A DNA stretch of 64,000 nucleotides from Pontixanthobacter rizhaonensis. GTDB lineage: Bacteria; Pseudomonadota; Alphaproteobacteria; Sphingomonadales; Sphingomonadaceae. Positions 26,755 to 35,936 of the stretch are shown piece by piece. The notes beneath the pieces are model-generated. The model did not search any database and was not told the origin of the DNA. It was given only the letters and a program-made list of their open reading frames with translations. The stretch is from positions 682,001 to 746,000 of the forward strand of contig NZ_JABCRE010000003.1 of the NCBI RefSeq assembly GCF_012972675.1, in the 5' to 3' direction. Numbering within the stretch: position 1 is the first letter of the stretch; every line of letters begins with the position of its first letter. The position numbers and the translations under genes were made by a program.

Positions 26755-28476
26755 TCAGCCGCCGACGGCTTCTGAGACTTCCGCCCTCAAGGCCTTCCGA
26801 TCCAGCTTCCCAATCATCGTTTTGGGTAACTCGTCCCGGATGACCATATTGGTCACACGTTCATGCTTGCCAACGCGGGAATTGAGCCATGCGGTCAGTT
26901 CGTCAGGCGAAGCCGATTGCCCCGAGTTGAGCGTGACAAAGGCATGAGGCGTTTCCCCTAGATAGTCGTCAGGCATTCCCAGAACGAGCGCTTCTTTGAT
27001 GGCGTCATGTTCAACCAGTACAGCCTCAACCTGGCTGGGGAAGACTTTGAACCCGCCAACAGCGATCATGTCTTTGGTGCGGTCGACAATCTTGATGAAA
27101 CCCTCTTCATCGCGGATTGCCACATCACCGGTCCGCAACCATTTCTCTCCGTCAATTTCCACAAATGTGGAAGTGTCAGTCTCGGGCCGGTTCCAGTATC
27201 CTTGCATAATTTGCGGGCCGCGAATGACGAGCTCGCCTGGCTCACCTGCTGCGGCAGGCTGGCACGGATCTTCTTTGTCAACGAAGCGCACCTGCGTACC
27301 GGGAACCACTTGCCCGATTGTGCCGGATTTGCGCTTGCCCTCATAGGGGTTGACCGACACCACGCCGGAACTCTCGGTTAAACCGTACCCTTCCACGACG
27401 CGCACACCGGTTGCTGCTTCAAATTGCTCACGCGTCGGCGCCGACAGCGGTGCCCCACCAGAAATACACACTTTTAGCGAAGACAGATCTGTCTTCGCCA
27501 ATTTGGGGTTGTCGAGCAGTGCCTGGAACATGGTCGGCACACCGGGAAAGCCCGTGGTACCGTGCTTGTCGATGGTATCAAGAACTTGCGCCACTTCAAA
27601 GCGCGGGACCATCGCAATAGAAGCTCCCGTCACAACGGCATGATTGAGTAGCGCCGTATTCGCAAACACGTGAAACATCGGCAGGCCGCCCATGAACACT
27701 TCGTTCTGCACATCATCAAATGGATTGATGGACGCGACTTGCTGGGCGTTCATCGATAAGTTTGAATGGGTAAGCATGGCGCCTTTCGGAACGCCGGTGG
27801 TGCCGCCAGTATATTGCAGCAACGCCAAATTATCGACTGCCACTTCGGGTAGATCGGGGTGTTTGGCATCAATTGTGGCCGGCGCAGCAGACTGCGCCTG
27901 CAAATCCTTCCATCGCAAGATGTCGGATGAATAGGAAACTTTGGCGATTTTGCTGCGGGCGAACAGCTTCATTGCCAAACCTTTCACTGTCGGCAACATC
28001 GCCGCCAGCTCTCCAATTACCAAAGTTTCCAGCTCAGAGCAGCGCAAAACGGCTTCTGCGGTGGCGAATAGTTCTGGCACATCGACAGTCACCAGCATCC
28101 GTGTGCCCGAATCCGCAACCTGTTGGGCCAGTTCCTCAACCGAGTAGAGCGGCGAGAAATTCACGACCACCGCACCAGCCATCATCGCGCCGTAATAGGC
28201 GGAAATGTAGGTGGGGACGTTGGGCAAGAACAAGCCAACACGGTCACCAGCCCCGATCCCGTTGGCCTTAAGAGCCAAGGCAAAACGCTGTGCATCACAA
28301 AATAGATCGCGGTATGTAAAGCTCCGTCCCATGAAGTACGCGAGCGCGGCGTCAGGCGCCGTTCGCGTAGTACGGGCAAACATCTCTGGCAGAGCCATAG
28401 GCTCAAACTGAGTGTCCCACGGCTTCGGGTGATGATACGCCATGTCAGCGAATGGGTTTACGTTACTTACATTCAT
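26755..28476 (-). CDS. fadD: long-chain fatty acid-CoA ligase
   Basis: A 573-residue AMP-forming enzyme that activates fatty acids for beta-oxidation or lipid use. The ATP/AMP motif is LLQYTGGTTGVPKGAML, the A5 motif VEGYGLTESSG, and the A8/A10 region has WLRTGDVAIRDEEGFI and PKTMIGKLDRKALR. Full length for FadD. It converges on the bactofilin gene 19 bases away. The downstream ATG at codon 12 (MAYHHPKPW) is an alternative start. Confidence 0.9.
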   Translation of the reverse strand: MNVSNVNPFADMAYHHPKPWDTQFEPMALPEMFARTTRTAPDAALAYFMGRSFTYRDLFCDAQRFALALKANGIGAGDRVGLFLPNVPTYISAYYGAMMAGAVVVNFSPLYSVEELAQQVADSGTRMLVTVDVPELFATAEAVLRCSELETLVIGELAAMLPTVKGLAMKLFARSKIAKVSYSSDILRWKDLQAQSAAPATIDAKHPDLPEVAVDNLALLQYTGGTTGVPKGAMLTHSNLSMNAQQVASINPFDDVQNEVFMGGLPMFHVFANTALLNHAVVTGASIAMVPRFEVAQVLDTIDKHGTTGFPGVPTMFQALLDNPKLAKTDLSSLKVCISGGAPLSAPTREQFEAATGVRVVEGYGLTESSGVVSVNPYEGKRKSGTIGQVVPGTQVRFVDKEDPCQPAAAGEPGELVIRGPQIMQGYWNRPETDTSTFVEIDGEKWLRTGDVAIRDEEGFIKIVDRTKDMIAVGGFKVFPSQVEAVLVEHDAIKEALVLGMPDDYLGETPHAFVTLNSGQSASPDELTAWLNSRVGKHERVTNMVIRDELPKTMIGKLDRKALRAEVSEAVGG

Positions 28477-28529
28477 GTAAGCAGGATGACGGAACAGTCT
28501 CTTTCAGGCAAGAGTAAAGGACTCCTCCC

Positions 28530-28552
28530 GAAGCGAAAACAGCCGCTTTTTT
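28530..28552 (+). terminator. small hairpin with T-run on the plus strand (orphan)
   Basis: GAAGCG (28530-28535) can pair with CGCTTT (28544-28549), one pair being a wobble, and six T follow at 28547-28552. It reads as a weak intrinsic terminator on the plus strand, yet both neighbours (fadD and trcR) are on the minus strand. It may instead be chance, or mark the end of a short plus-strand transcript. Confidence 0.3.
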
Positions 28553-28566
28553 CGTCAATTTGCGAT

Positions 28567-29328
28567 TTATTCGCTCGCTGGCGGCGAAACTTCTTCCCCG
28601 CCGGTAGCTTCACCGGATTCTTCAGCTGCACGCTTTGCTTCCAACCACGCCGCAGCTTCTGCCTCTTGCGCCGCTTCAGAGGCTGCTTTCTCTGCTTCGG
28701 CACGCTCAGCATGCAGCTCGGCAATCAGTTTGTCTTTGTCGCTGACGACTGGTGCGACCGGTGCAGTCACTTCTGCTTCTTCATCAACCTCAGGGGCCGG
28801 AATGTTTTTCGCCGCCTTGGCGACAACAGCGTCAAGCTCACGTTGGGAACAAAGCCCCAATGTCACAGGATCTTTGGGTTGAATATTCTGGATGTTCCAG
28901 TGGCTACGGTCGCGGATCGCATTGATCGTGTTCCGCGTAGTGCCGATCAGCTTTGAAATCTGGGCGTCAGAAATTTCAGGATGGTTGCGAATAATCCATG
29001 CAATCCCATCGGGCTTATCCTGCCGCTTGGAAACCGGCGTGTAGCGCGGGCCTTTTGTCCGGGTAACTTCAACCGGCGCCTTCTGCATCCGCAGGCTGTA
29101 TGATGAGTCTGCTTGTCCGCGTTCAATCTCTTCCTGTGTCAATTCACCGGAGTGCACAGGGTCGCGGCCCGTATATTTGCTGCCCGCCAGATCGTCTGCC
29201 ATCGCCTGCACTTCAAGAATGTGCAGCCCGCAAAACTCAGCGATTTGTTCAAAACCAAGCGAGGTGTTGTCAATCAGCCAAGTGGCAGTCGCATGCGGCA
29301 TAAGCGGTTTAGCTTGAGTAGTGGCCAC
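28567..29328 (-). CDS. trcR: DUF1013 cell-cycle transcriptional regulator, TrcR-like
   Basis: A 253-residue alphaproteobacteria-specific protein of the DUF1013/TrcR family, described in Caulobacter as a transcriptional regulator tied to the cell cycle. The conserved part spans the first 160 residues: PHATATWLIDNTSLGFEQIA, EFCGLHILEVQAMADD, and a helix-turn-helix-like NHPEISDAQISKLIGTTRNT. The C-terminal 80 residues are glutamate- and alanine-rich with a probable coiled coil. A strong hairpin lies in its leader 39-61 bases before the start (see 29367). Confidence 0.88.
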   Translation of the reverse strand: MATTQAKPLMPHATATWLIDNTSLGFEQIAEFCGLHILEVQAMADDLAGSKYTGRDPVHSGELTQEEIERGQADSSYSLRMQKAPVEVTRTKGPRYTPVSKRQDKPDGIAWIIRNHPEISDAQISKLIGTTRNTINAIRDRSHWNIQNIQPKDPVTLGLCSQRELDAVVAKAAKNIPAPEVDEEAEVTAPVAPVVSDKDKLIAELHAERAEAEKAASEAAQEAEAAAWLEAKRAAEESGEATGGEEVSPPASE

Positions 29329-29366
29329 GGGATAATCTCCAGCGAAAATCTGTTACAAAATAGAAG

Positions 29367-29389
29367 GGCCGCCCCTTTCGGAGCGGCCG
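29367..29389 (-). terminator. terminator-like hairpin in the trcR leader
   Basis: On the minus strand GGCCGCTCC, a GAAA tetraloop and GGGGCGGCC form a nine-pair stem with one G-U pair, followed by CTTCTATTTT. This is a strong intrinsic-terminator shape. It ends about 38 bases before the trcR start, and no minus-strand gene lies within 900 bases upstream. It may be an attenuator for trcR or the end of a small RNA encoded in the gap 29329-29558. Confidence 0.5.
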
Positions 29390-29558
29390 TTGCGTGGATG
29401 ATCTAGGGCAAGGGCCACGATTGGGCAAGTGAATACCATAAAAGCGCCGATGGTCTGCCCGTCATTGGTTCTGGGAACCGTATGGGAATGGAAGCAGGGT
29501 AGGGGGATTAAGTAGATATTAGCCTTATCGCCAATACAACCACCGCCAAACAGGGGGA

Positions 29559-30275
29559 ATGATGAAGCGTTGGGTTTTGGTTGCGGCACTGGGCGGTGTA
29601 TTAAGCGCTTGCGGTTCTGATAGCGATGATTTCGTCATCTCTGTAGAGCGTTCAAGCGACGCAGCGCTGACGAGCCTGGCCGGAATGAACATCACCGGCG
29701 CTCCGCTGGTTTCAGGCACAAAATCGATAATGCGAACCGTGTCTGATGGCGGGGTGATCGAATATGCTATCCCGGCCAGCGATGGATACGACAACGGAAC
29801 AGTCAGGTTTTCGGTCACCGACAGCGATAGCACCCCGACGCAAGTTGCAGTGATGGTGGACATCCCGGCCGTTAAAGGACGGGTCGACGGCAAACAGAAA
29901 TATGTGGCCGAAGACAGGGTTGAGCGGGCAATCAAACGCGACCTCAAAAGCTGGGCGACCAGAATGGAGGACAGCAACAGTTTCGGGCGGCCAACAGCGA
30001 GCTTGGAAACATCCATGATGAGCTTGGCGGTTGTTCTACAGCATATGGACGATTTGGAAGCGGTTGAAAAACGGCTCGCGGCTGGTGGCTCTGCCTTTTT
30101 CGATTCCAGTGTTGGCGAGAATGATGGATTGAGCGATGATTGGGATTCAGAATCCGACCCCGATCAAGCCGCCTTCGACCCAGATCCCATGAGCGATCCT
30201 GACGATGACGCATCATCCTTCGGAAAGCCCATGGATGAAGCAGAGGGCGCGGATACCGATCCAGACGGCTGGTAG
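29559..30275 (+). CDS. putative lipoprotein of unknown function
   Basis: A 238-residue protein with a lipoprotein signal (KRWVLVAALGGVLSAC; cysteine about residue 18). The mature part is soluble and ends in a very acidic Asp/Pro/Ser tail (repeated DPD and SDPD elements), which is likely disordered. Two adjacent ATGs (29559 and 29562) follow an AGGGGG site; the second has the better spacing. No family recognised. It stands alone between trcR and the convergent GST gene. Confidence 0.75.
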   Translation: MMKRWVLVAALGGVLSACGSDSDDFVISVERSSDAALTSLAGMNITGAPLVSGTKSIMRTVSDGGVIEYAIPASDGYDNGTVRFSVTDSDSTPTQVAVMVDIPAVKGRVDGKQKYVAEDRVERAIKRDLKSWATRMEDSNSFGRPTASLETSMMSLAVVLQHMDDLEAVEKRLAAGGSAFFDSSVGENDGLSDDWDSESDPDQAAFDPDPMSDPDDDASSFGKPMDEAEGADTDPDGW

Positions 30276-30286
30276 GATGCTTACAT

Positions 30287-30916
30287 TTACCGAGGAGGCG
30301 TAAGAGCCGGTACGTTTTCAACGCGCTCAAGCCAACGTCCGATCGCGGGATAATTGGCGAGTGGAAAGCGCGATTCTTCTGCTGTTTGCGTGTACGGAAA
30401 CAATACAACGTCAGCGAGAGTGGCCGCGTCGCCCACCATCCAGTCGCGCGTTGCCAAATGGTCTTCGAGCAATCGTAAAGCAGAGACCGCTGTGTTGGAC
30501 TTGGCGGTAATCATCGCTTTTTGCTCTTCAGACAGATTGTCCACACCCACAAACTGGTACCAGAATCGCAATGTGGCGATATTCGGCTCGTGCGTGTTTT
30601 GTTCAAAGAACATCCAGCGCAGCATTTCAGCCCGGTTAAACCGGCCTTCAGGGATCAAGTCGGACCCTTCGGCCAAATACCAGCAAGCCGCATTGCTTTC
30701 CGGGATAAAGCGCGGGCCGAGATCATCCTGAATTTCCAGCACGGGTATGGCGTTGGCCTTGCTGACATTCGCGGCGAATTCCGGTGTGCGGGTCTCACCT
30801 TTAAGAATATCGTATGCCCGAATTGTCAGGGGAATACCCAGGTATGAGGCAACCATTTTAATCTTATAGCAATTGCCACTGCGCGGATCTTCATGGAGGG
30901 TGTAGCCCTCGCTCAT
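30287..30916 (-). CDS. glutathione S-transferase family protein
   Basis: A 209-residue GST-fold protein. The N-terminal thioredoxin-like half has YTLHEDPRSGNCYKIKMVAS and NAIPVLEIQDD (cis-proline region), ending in PESNAACWYLAEGS. The helical C-terminal half has AATLADVVLFPYTQ, the conserved aspartate motif. It follows the quinone oxidoreductase with a four-base overlap (ATGA), so the two may share a role in handling electrophiles. Substrate unknown. Confidence 0.88.
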   Translation of the reverse strand: MSEGYTLHEDPRSGNCYKIKMVASYLGIPLTIRAYDILKGETRTPEFAANVSKANAIPVLEIQDDLGPRFIPESNAACWYLAEGSDLIPEGRFNRAEMLRWMFFEQNTHEPNIATLRFWYQFVGVDNLSEEQKAMITAKSNTAVSALRLLEDHLATRDWMVGDAATLADVVLFPYTQTAEESRFPLANYPAIGRWLERVENVPALTPPR

Positions 30917-31896
30917 CCGCCCACTTTCAGAACGATCTTTCCAATGTGGTCGCCCGCTTCCATACGGGTGTGCGCCGCGCCCACTTCGGCCAGTGGGAAA
31001 CTACGATCCATTTCCGGGCGAAGCGTGCCATCCTCCACCGATGGCCAAACGGTCCGGAAAATCTCATCACATAACAGATCTTTAAACGCATCTGGCCGCG
31101 CTCTCAAAGTGGAACCGGTCAAGGTCAGGCGCCTTACCATAATCTGGGCCATATTGAGCTCGGCTGTCATGCCGCCCAAAACCGCAATCGTAACGTGACG
31201 TCCGTCTTCCGCTAAGCAGGCAAGGTTGCGCGGCACATAGTCGCCGGAGACCATGTCCAGCACAAGCTGTACACCCTTACCGCCAGTGATCCGCTTCACC
31301 TCTTCGACGAAATCGGTGTTGCGATAGTTGACCGCATGATCCGCGCCGATTTTGACCGCCGCTGCACATTTTTCATCGGACCCGCAGGTCACAATAACAG
31401 TCAGCTCAAACAGCTTGGCAAGTTTGATCGCCATGGTGCCGATGCCGCTGGTGCCTCCATGTACCAGCAAAGTTTCTCCGTCACACGCCCAGCCGCGCTG
31501 AAAGACATTGTGCCAAACAGTGAATAATGTTTCTGGCAAAGCTGCCGCTTCAGCCAAAGATACGTTCGCCGGAACAGGAAGGCAGTGACTGAATTTGGCG
31601 ATACAATATTCAGCATAGCCGCCCCCGGTGACGAGCGCGCAAACATTCTGGCCAATTGCATCAGGGGTAACCGATGTTCCTTGCGCAACCACTTCGCCGG
31701 CAATTTCCAACCCTGGTATTGGCGATGCGCCCGGCGGCGGCGGATAGTGACCCATCCGTTGGATGACATCGGGCCGGTTCACACCTGCATAGGCAACGCG
31801 GATCAACACTTCGCCTTCACCTGGCGTCGGCACAGGCAGTTCCTCAGCACGAAACACATCCGGTCCGCCCGGGCTATCAAAGCCCATCGCTGTCAT
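30913..31896 (-). CDS. NAD(P)H-quinone oxidoreductase, zinc-independent MDR family
   Basis: A 327-residue member of the medium-chain dehydrogenase/reductase family, closest to quinone oxidoreductase PIG3. Seen are YAGVNRPDVIQRMGHYPPPP, PGLEIAGEV, and the NADPH-binding LLVHGGTSGIGTMAIKLAK. The catalytic zinc cysteines of alcohol dehydrogenases are absent, as expected. A second in-frame ATG at 31911 would add five residues. Overlaps the GST start by four bases. Confidence 0.88.
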   Translation of the reverse strand: MTAMGFDSPGGPDVFRAEELPVPTPGEGEVLIRVAYAGVNRPDVIQRMGHYPPPPGASPIPGLEIAGEVVAQGTSVTPDAIGQNVCALVTGGGYAEYCIAKFSHCLPVPANVSLAEAAALPETLFTVWHNVFQRGWACDGETLLVHGGTSGIGTMAIKLAKLFELTVIVTCGSDEKCAAAVKIGADHAVNYRNTDFVEEVKRITGGKGVQLVLDMVSGDYVPRNLACLAEDGRHVTIAVLGGMTAELNMAQIMVRRLTLTGSTLRARPDAFKDLLCDEIFRTVWPSVEDGTLRPEMDRSFPLAEVGAAHTRMEAGDHIGKIVLKVGG

Positions 31897-32063
31897 CACG
31901 TTCGGTATCACAATCCTAAGTCCCCACTATCTGATTTTTCCACCCAACATCGCTTGCCCTGTTGCTCAGGAGAAACACCTGACGGTTAAGGGGTTGCGAT
32001 GCGCCGGAACTAACCCCACCTTGTGTTGACAGCAAGCACCGTTGCTTGCGAAGTTGTAACCAG

Positions 32064-32264
32064 ATGCAAGATGACGATCTTCCACGCCCACGAGGCGACG
32101 CGGCAGAGAAACTCTCTGGAGAAGATCTGGCACCCTACTCGCAAGATGAGCTCGCGGAACGGATCAATCTCTTGAAAACAGAGATTGCCCGGGTCGAGGC
32201 GCATCGTGATGCCGCATCAGCCCATCGGAAAGCGGCTGATGCATTATTCGGGAAGCCGAGTTAG
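32064..32264 (+). CDS. DUF1192 domain protein
   Basis: A 66-residue protein of the small alphaproteobacterial DUF1192 family. The family core is AEKLSGEDLAPYSQDELAER followed by INLLKTEIARVEAHR, a predicted coiled coil, preceded by a short acidic LPRPRGD motif. The ATG at 32064 gives the usual length; an upstream ATG at 32046 is less likely. Function unknown. It lies 148 bases upstream of clpA on the same strand and divergent from the quinone oxidoreductase. Confidence 0.82.
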   Translation: MQDDDLPRPRGDAAEKLSGEDLAPYSQDELAERINLLKTEIARVEAHRDAASAHRKAADALFGKPS

Positions 32265-32412
32265 CTTGGGATATCTTCCATCCTTTACCAACGGCCACAA
32301 AGCTGAAAATTGTTTAACGCAGGTTAACCCTATCTGCTCATATTGCCTTAAGGGGATAACCCCGTCTCTGATCGCGCTCCACAAGCTGCCACACACGCTG
32401 AAAGTGAACTGA

Positions 32413-34806
32413 ATGCCAAGTTTTGCCCAAAACCTTGAAAAAACGCTCCACGCTGCGCTGACCAATGCCTCCGACCGGCGGCATGAATATGCGACGTTGG
32501 AGCATCTGCTGCTCGCCCTGATTGATGATGAGGATGCGATACAAGTAATGGGCGCATGCGGCGTAGACGTGAAAGAACTGGGCGAGGTGGTGAGAACCTA
32601 TCTCGATCAGGAATATCAATCCCTACAAACGGAAGAAAGCGCTGATCCGCAGCCAACCGCCGGTTTCCAGCGTGTGATCCAACGCGCTATTCTGCACGTG
32701 CAATCCTCTGGCAAAGACACTGTAACCGGGGCGAATGTGCTGGTTGCCCTGTTCTCGGAACGCGATTCCTATGCTGTGTATTTCTTGCAGCAGCAGGATA
32801 TGAGCCGCCTCGATGCGGTCAGCTTTATCAGCCACGGCATTGGCAAAGGCGGCAAGCAAGTTGACCCCAGCAAAGCTCCACAGGGGACTGAAGAGGTTCA
32901 AGGGGAAGAGAAAAGTGCAGAAGGCGGTAAGAAAGAAACCGCGCTGGACCAATTTACCGTCAATCTGAACGCGAAGGCAGAAAACGGTAAAATCGATCCG
33001 CTGATTGGCCGCGGGCCCGAAGTAGACCGGACTGTTCAAATCCTTTGCCGCCGCAGCAAGAATAACCCGCTTTATGTTGGCGATCCCGGCGTTGGTAAAA
33101 CCGCAATCGCTGAAGGGCTCGCCCGCAAGATTGTTGAAGGCGATGTGCCGGAAGTTCTGGCCGATGCTGTGATCTATTCTCTGGATATGGGCGCATTGCT
33201 GGCTGGCACCCGGTATCGGGGTGATTTTGAAGAACGGCTCAAGCAAGTCGTGACGGAATTGGAGCAGATGCCCGATGCGGTTCTGTTTATTGACGAGATT
33301 CATACGGTGATCGGTGCCGGGGCAACCAGCGGCGGGGCAATGGATGCGTCCAATTTGCTCAAACCGGCGCTCAGCAACGGTTCAATCCGCTGTGTCGGGT
33401 CAACGACATACAAAGAGTTCCGCAATCATTTCGAGAAAGATCGTGCCTTGCTGCGCCGGTTCCAGAAAATCGATGTGAATGAGCCAACGATCGAGGATAC
33501 CGTTAAAATCCTCAAAGGTTTGCGCAGCGCGTTCGAAGACCATCACAAAGTACGCTATACGCCTGACGCTATTAAAACCGCGGTCGAGCTGTCGGCGCGC
33601 TATATCAATGACCGCAAATTGCCGGACAAAGCGATTGATGTGATTGACGAGGTTGGCGCGATGCAAATGCTGGTGCCGCCAAGCCGCCGCAAAAAGAAAA
33701 TTACCGCGCGCGAGATCGAGCAAGTCATCGCGACGATGGCGCGTATCCCGCCGAAATCCGTTTCCAAGGATGATAAGAAAGCGCTCGAAAATCTCGGCCG
33801 CGATCTCAAACATGTTGTCTTCGGGCAGGATGAAGCGATCACACGCCTATCAACCGCGATGAAGTTGAGCCGTGCCGGTTTGCGCGACCCGGATAAGCCG
33901 ATCGGCTCCTTCCTGTTCAGCGGCCCAACCGGCGTCGGTAAAACCGAAGTGGCACGCCAACTCGCCTCCATCATGGGGATCGAGTTAAAGCGCTTTGATA
34001 TGTCGGAATATATGGAACGCCACAGCGTTTCCCGATTGATCGGTGCCCCCCCTGGGTATGTCGGATATGATCAGGGCGGATTGCTGACCGATGCGATCGA
34101 TCAAAATCCGCATTGCGTGTTGTTGCTCGACGAGATCGAGAAAGCTCACCCCGATCTGTTCAATATCCTGTTGCAAGTGATGGATAATGGCCGCCTGACC
34201 GACCATCATGGCAAGACGGTCGATTTCCGCAACGTAGTGCTGATCATGACAACCAATGCGGGCGCATCCGATATGGCGCGCAGCGGCATTGGCTTTGGCG
34301 ATGTATCCAAAGCGGATGCCGGTACTGAAGCTGTGAAAAAAATGTTCACGCCGGAATTCCGCAACCGCCTCGATGCGATCGTACCATTTGCCTATTTGGG
34401 CAAAGACACAGTCAGCCGCGTTGTCGACAAGTTCATTCTGCAACTCGAACTGCAACTGGCCGACCAAAATGTTCATATCCAATTTGACAGTGATGCACGC
34501 GATTGGCTCGCGTCCAAGGGATATGACAAACTCTATGGCGCCCGCCCGATGGGCCGTTTGATCCAAGACGAGATTAAACAGCCACTCGCGGAAGAACTTC
34601 TATTCGGAAAGCTGGTCGATGGCGGCGAAGTGCATGTGACGGTGAAAGACGGCAAGCCGGCTTTCGAGGTGTCACCCGCCCCGCCCAAATCCGCAGCAAA
34701 ACCCAAGCCGCGTAAAAAGCCCGCAGCCAAAAAGAAAACGGCACCGAAGACACCGGATGCTGATGCTGGCGAAAGTACCGGTGACGCGACCGACGATAAA
34801 AGTTGA
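32413..34806 (+). CDS. clpA: ATP-dependent Clp protease ATP-binding subunit ClpA
   Basis: A 797-residue AAA+ unfoldase that feeds ClpP. It has the double Clp_N repeat (residues 1-150), a first AAA module with GDPGVGKTAIAEG and VLFIDEIHTVIGAG, and a second with GPTGVGKTEVARQ and VLLLDEIEKAHPD. The ClpP-contacting tripeptide appears as IGF (in RSGIGFGD) in place of the usual IGL. The C-terminal 50 residues are lysine-, proline- and alanine-rich, longer than in E. coli ClpA. Neither clpS nor clpP is adjacent. Confidence 0.95.
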   Translation: MPSFAQNLEKTLHAALTNASDRRHEYATLEHLLLALIDDEDAIQVMGACGVDVKELGEVVRTYLDQEYQSLQTEESADPQPTAGFQRVIQRAILHVQSSGKDTVTGANVLVALFSERDSYAVYFLQQQDMSRLDAVSFISHGIGKGGKQVDPSKAPQGTEEVQGEEKSAEGGKKETALDQFTVNLNAKAENGKIDPLIGRGPEVDRTVQILCRRSKNNPLYVGDPGVGKTAIAEGLARKIVEGDVPEVLADAVIYSLDMGALLAGTRYRGDFEERLKQVVTELEQMPDAVLFIDEIHTVIGAGATSGGAMDASNLLKPALSNGSIRCVGSTTYKEFRNHFEKDRALLRRFQKIDVNEPTIEDTVKILKGLRSAFEDHHKVRYTPDAIKTAVELSARYINDRKLPDKAIDVIDEVGAMQMLVPPSRRKKKITAREIEQVIATMARIPPKSVSKDDKKALENLGRDLKHVVFGQDEAITRLSTAMKLSRAGLRDPDKPIGSFLFSGPTGVGKTEVARQLASIMGIELKRFDMSEYMERHSVSRLIGAPPGYVGYDQGGLLTDAIDQNPHCVLLLDEIEKAHPDLFNILLQVMDNGRLTDHHGKTVDFRNVVLIMTTNAGASDMARSGIGFGDVSKADAGTEAVKKMFTPEFRNRLDAIVPFAYLGKDTVSRVVDKFILQLELQLADQNVHIQFDSDARDWLASKGYDKLYGARPMGRLIQDEIKQPLAEELLFGKLVDGGEVHVTVKDGKPAFEVSPAPPKSAAKPKPRKKPAAKKKTAPKTPDADAGESTGDATDDKS

Positions 34807-34843
34807 GCTTTCAGCCAGAAATCGCCAGACAAAACCACGTAAA

Positions 34844-34885
34844 GAGGGCGCGGATCGGGAACGGTTCGCGTCCTCATTTCATTCT
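34844..34885 (+). terminator. intrinsic terminator after clpA
   Basis: A 13-pair stem (34844-34856 with 34863-34875, a few G-U pairs) closes a six-base loop and is followed by ATTTCATTCT. It begins 38 bases after the clpA stop. The next gene starts only 16 bases beyond the stem, so read-through or a start within the tail may serve that gene. Confidence 0.5.
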
Positions 34886-34891
34886 AACTCC

Positions 34892-35896
34892 ATGACCGCT
34901 GATTTTTCGTGGATCCAACCGCACCCTCACGGTATCTATATCGCCCCGGCTGATTGTTGGATCGATCCCTCACGCGCGGTGGAGACGGCGTTGGTAACGC
35001 ATGGCCATGCCGATCATGCGCGCGGCGGGCATGGCACAACCATTGCCACCCCAGAAACTCTGGCGATCATGAAGTTGCGCTACGCAACAGATGACGGCGC
35101 GACGCTAGCCCTATACGGGGAAACTATCACATTACCGGGTCAGGTTCGCGCAACCTATACACCCGCGGGCCATGTATTGGGCTCCGCGCAGATATTGCTC
35201 GAACATGCGGGCGAACGTGTTGTTATCACGGGTGACTATAAACGCCGCAGCGACCCGACATGCGCAGAATTCGCCGTAACGCCCTGCGATATCTTCATCA
35301 CCGAAGCGACCTTCGGCCTGCCTTTGTTCATCCACCCGCCAATCGCAGGGGAGATAGCGAAAATAACAGACGCGCTGGCGGCGCACCCTGAACGATCCGT
35401 GCTGGTTGGCGCCTATGCTTTGGGCAAGGCCCAGCGCGTGATTGCAGAGCTGAGGGCTGCCGGACATACCGATCCGATCTATCTTCACGGGGCGATGGAG
35501 AGAATGTGCGCTCTCTATCAGGATCATGGCGTCGATCTGGGCGATCTGAGATTGGTCGCGGATACAGAAAAAGACGCAATGCGCGGGCAGATCATCATCT
35601 GTCCGCCTTCCGCCCTTAATGACCGTTGGGCCCGGCGTATGCCCGACCCGATCACGGCGATGGCATCAGGTTGGATGCGGGTACGGCAACGGGCGCGGCA
35701 GCGTAATGTCGAGCTGCCCTTGATCGTCTCCGATCATGCCGATTGGACAGAGCTGACCCAAACAATAGAGGATGTAAACCCGCAGGAAACCTGGATCACA
35801 CATGGCCGCGAGGACGCGCTATTGCGCTGGTGCGAATTGCATCAACGCAAGGGCCGTGCCCTCGCCATGATTGGCCGGGAAGATGAAGATGAATAG
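34892..35896 (+). CDS. ligase-associated DNA damage response exonuclease (MBL fold)
   Basis: A 334-residue metallo-beta-lactamase-fold nuclease of the CPSF/Artemis-like group that is normally clustered with an ATP-dependent DNA ligase. The metal motif is LVTHGHADHARGGH, followed by YTPAGHVLGSAQILLE, VVITGDYKRRSDPT and the C-terminal LIVSDHADWTEL. The frame extends upstream into clpA, but the ATG at 34892 gives the conserved N-terminus DFSWIQPHPHGIYI. The partner ligase is at 36312; a small minus-strand gene stands between. Confidence 0.9.
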   Translation: MTADFSWIQPHPHGIYIAPADCWIDPSRAVETALVTHGHADHARGGHGTTIATPETLAIMKLRYATDDGATLALYGETITLPGQVRATYTPAGHVLGSAQILLEHAGERVVITGDYKRRSDPTCAEFAVTPCDIFITEATFGLPLFIHPPIAGEIAKITDALAAHPERSVLVGAYALGKAQRVIAELRAAGHTDPIYLHGAMERMCALYQDHGVDLGDLRLVADTEKDAMRGQIIICPPSALNDRWARRMPDPITAMASGWMRVRQRARQRNVELPLIVSDHADWTELTQTIEDVNPQETWITHGREDALLRWCELHQRKGRALAMIGREDEDE

Positions 35897-35936
35897 GCGC
35901 GCGGTGAATAAGTCCGCGGCGACCAAGGCGGCCGGT

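Noticed and set aside
27662-27677. Half-match to parS inside fadD
   Set aside because: The right half (GTGAAACA) is perfect, but the left half has five mismatches, so it is not palindromic and lies far from the other sites.
32623-33303. Open frame of 226 codons antisense to clpA
   Set aside because: ClpA motifs on the plus strand are continuous here; the antisense frame is a by-product of codon bias.
34757-34891. Upstream extension of the MBL exonuclease
   Set aside because: It lies in the clpA tail and its terminator; the conserved N-terminus begins at 34892.
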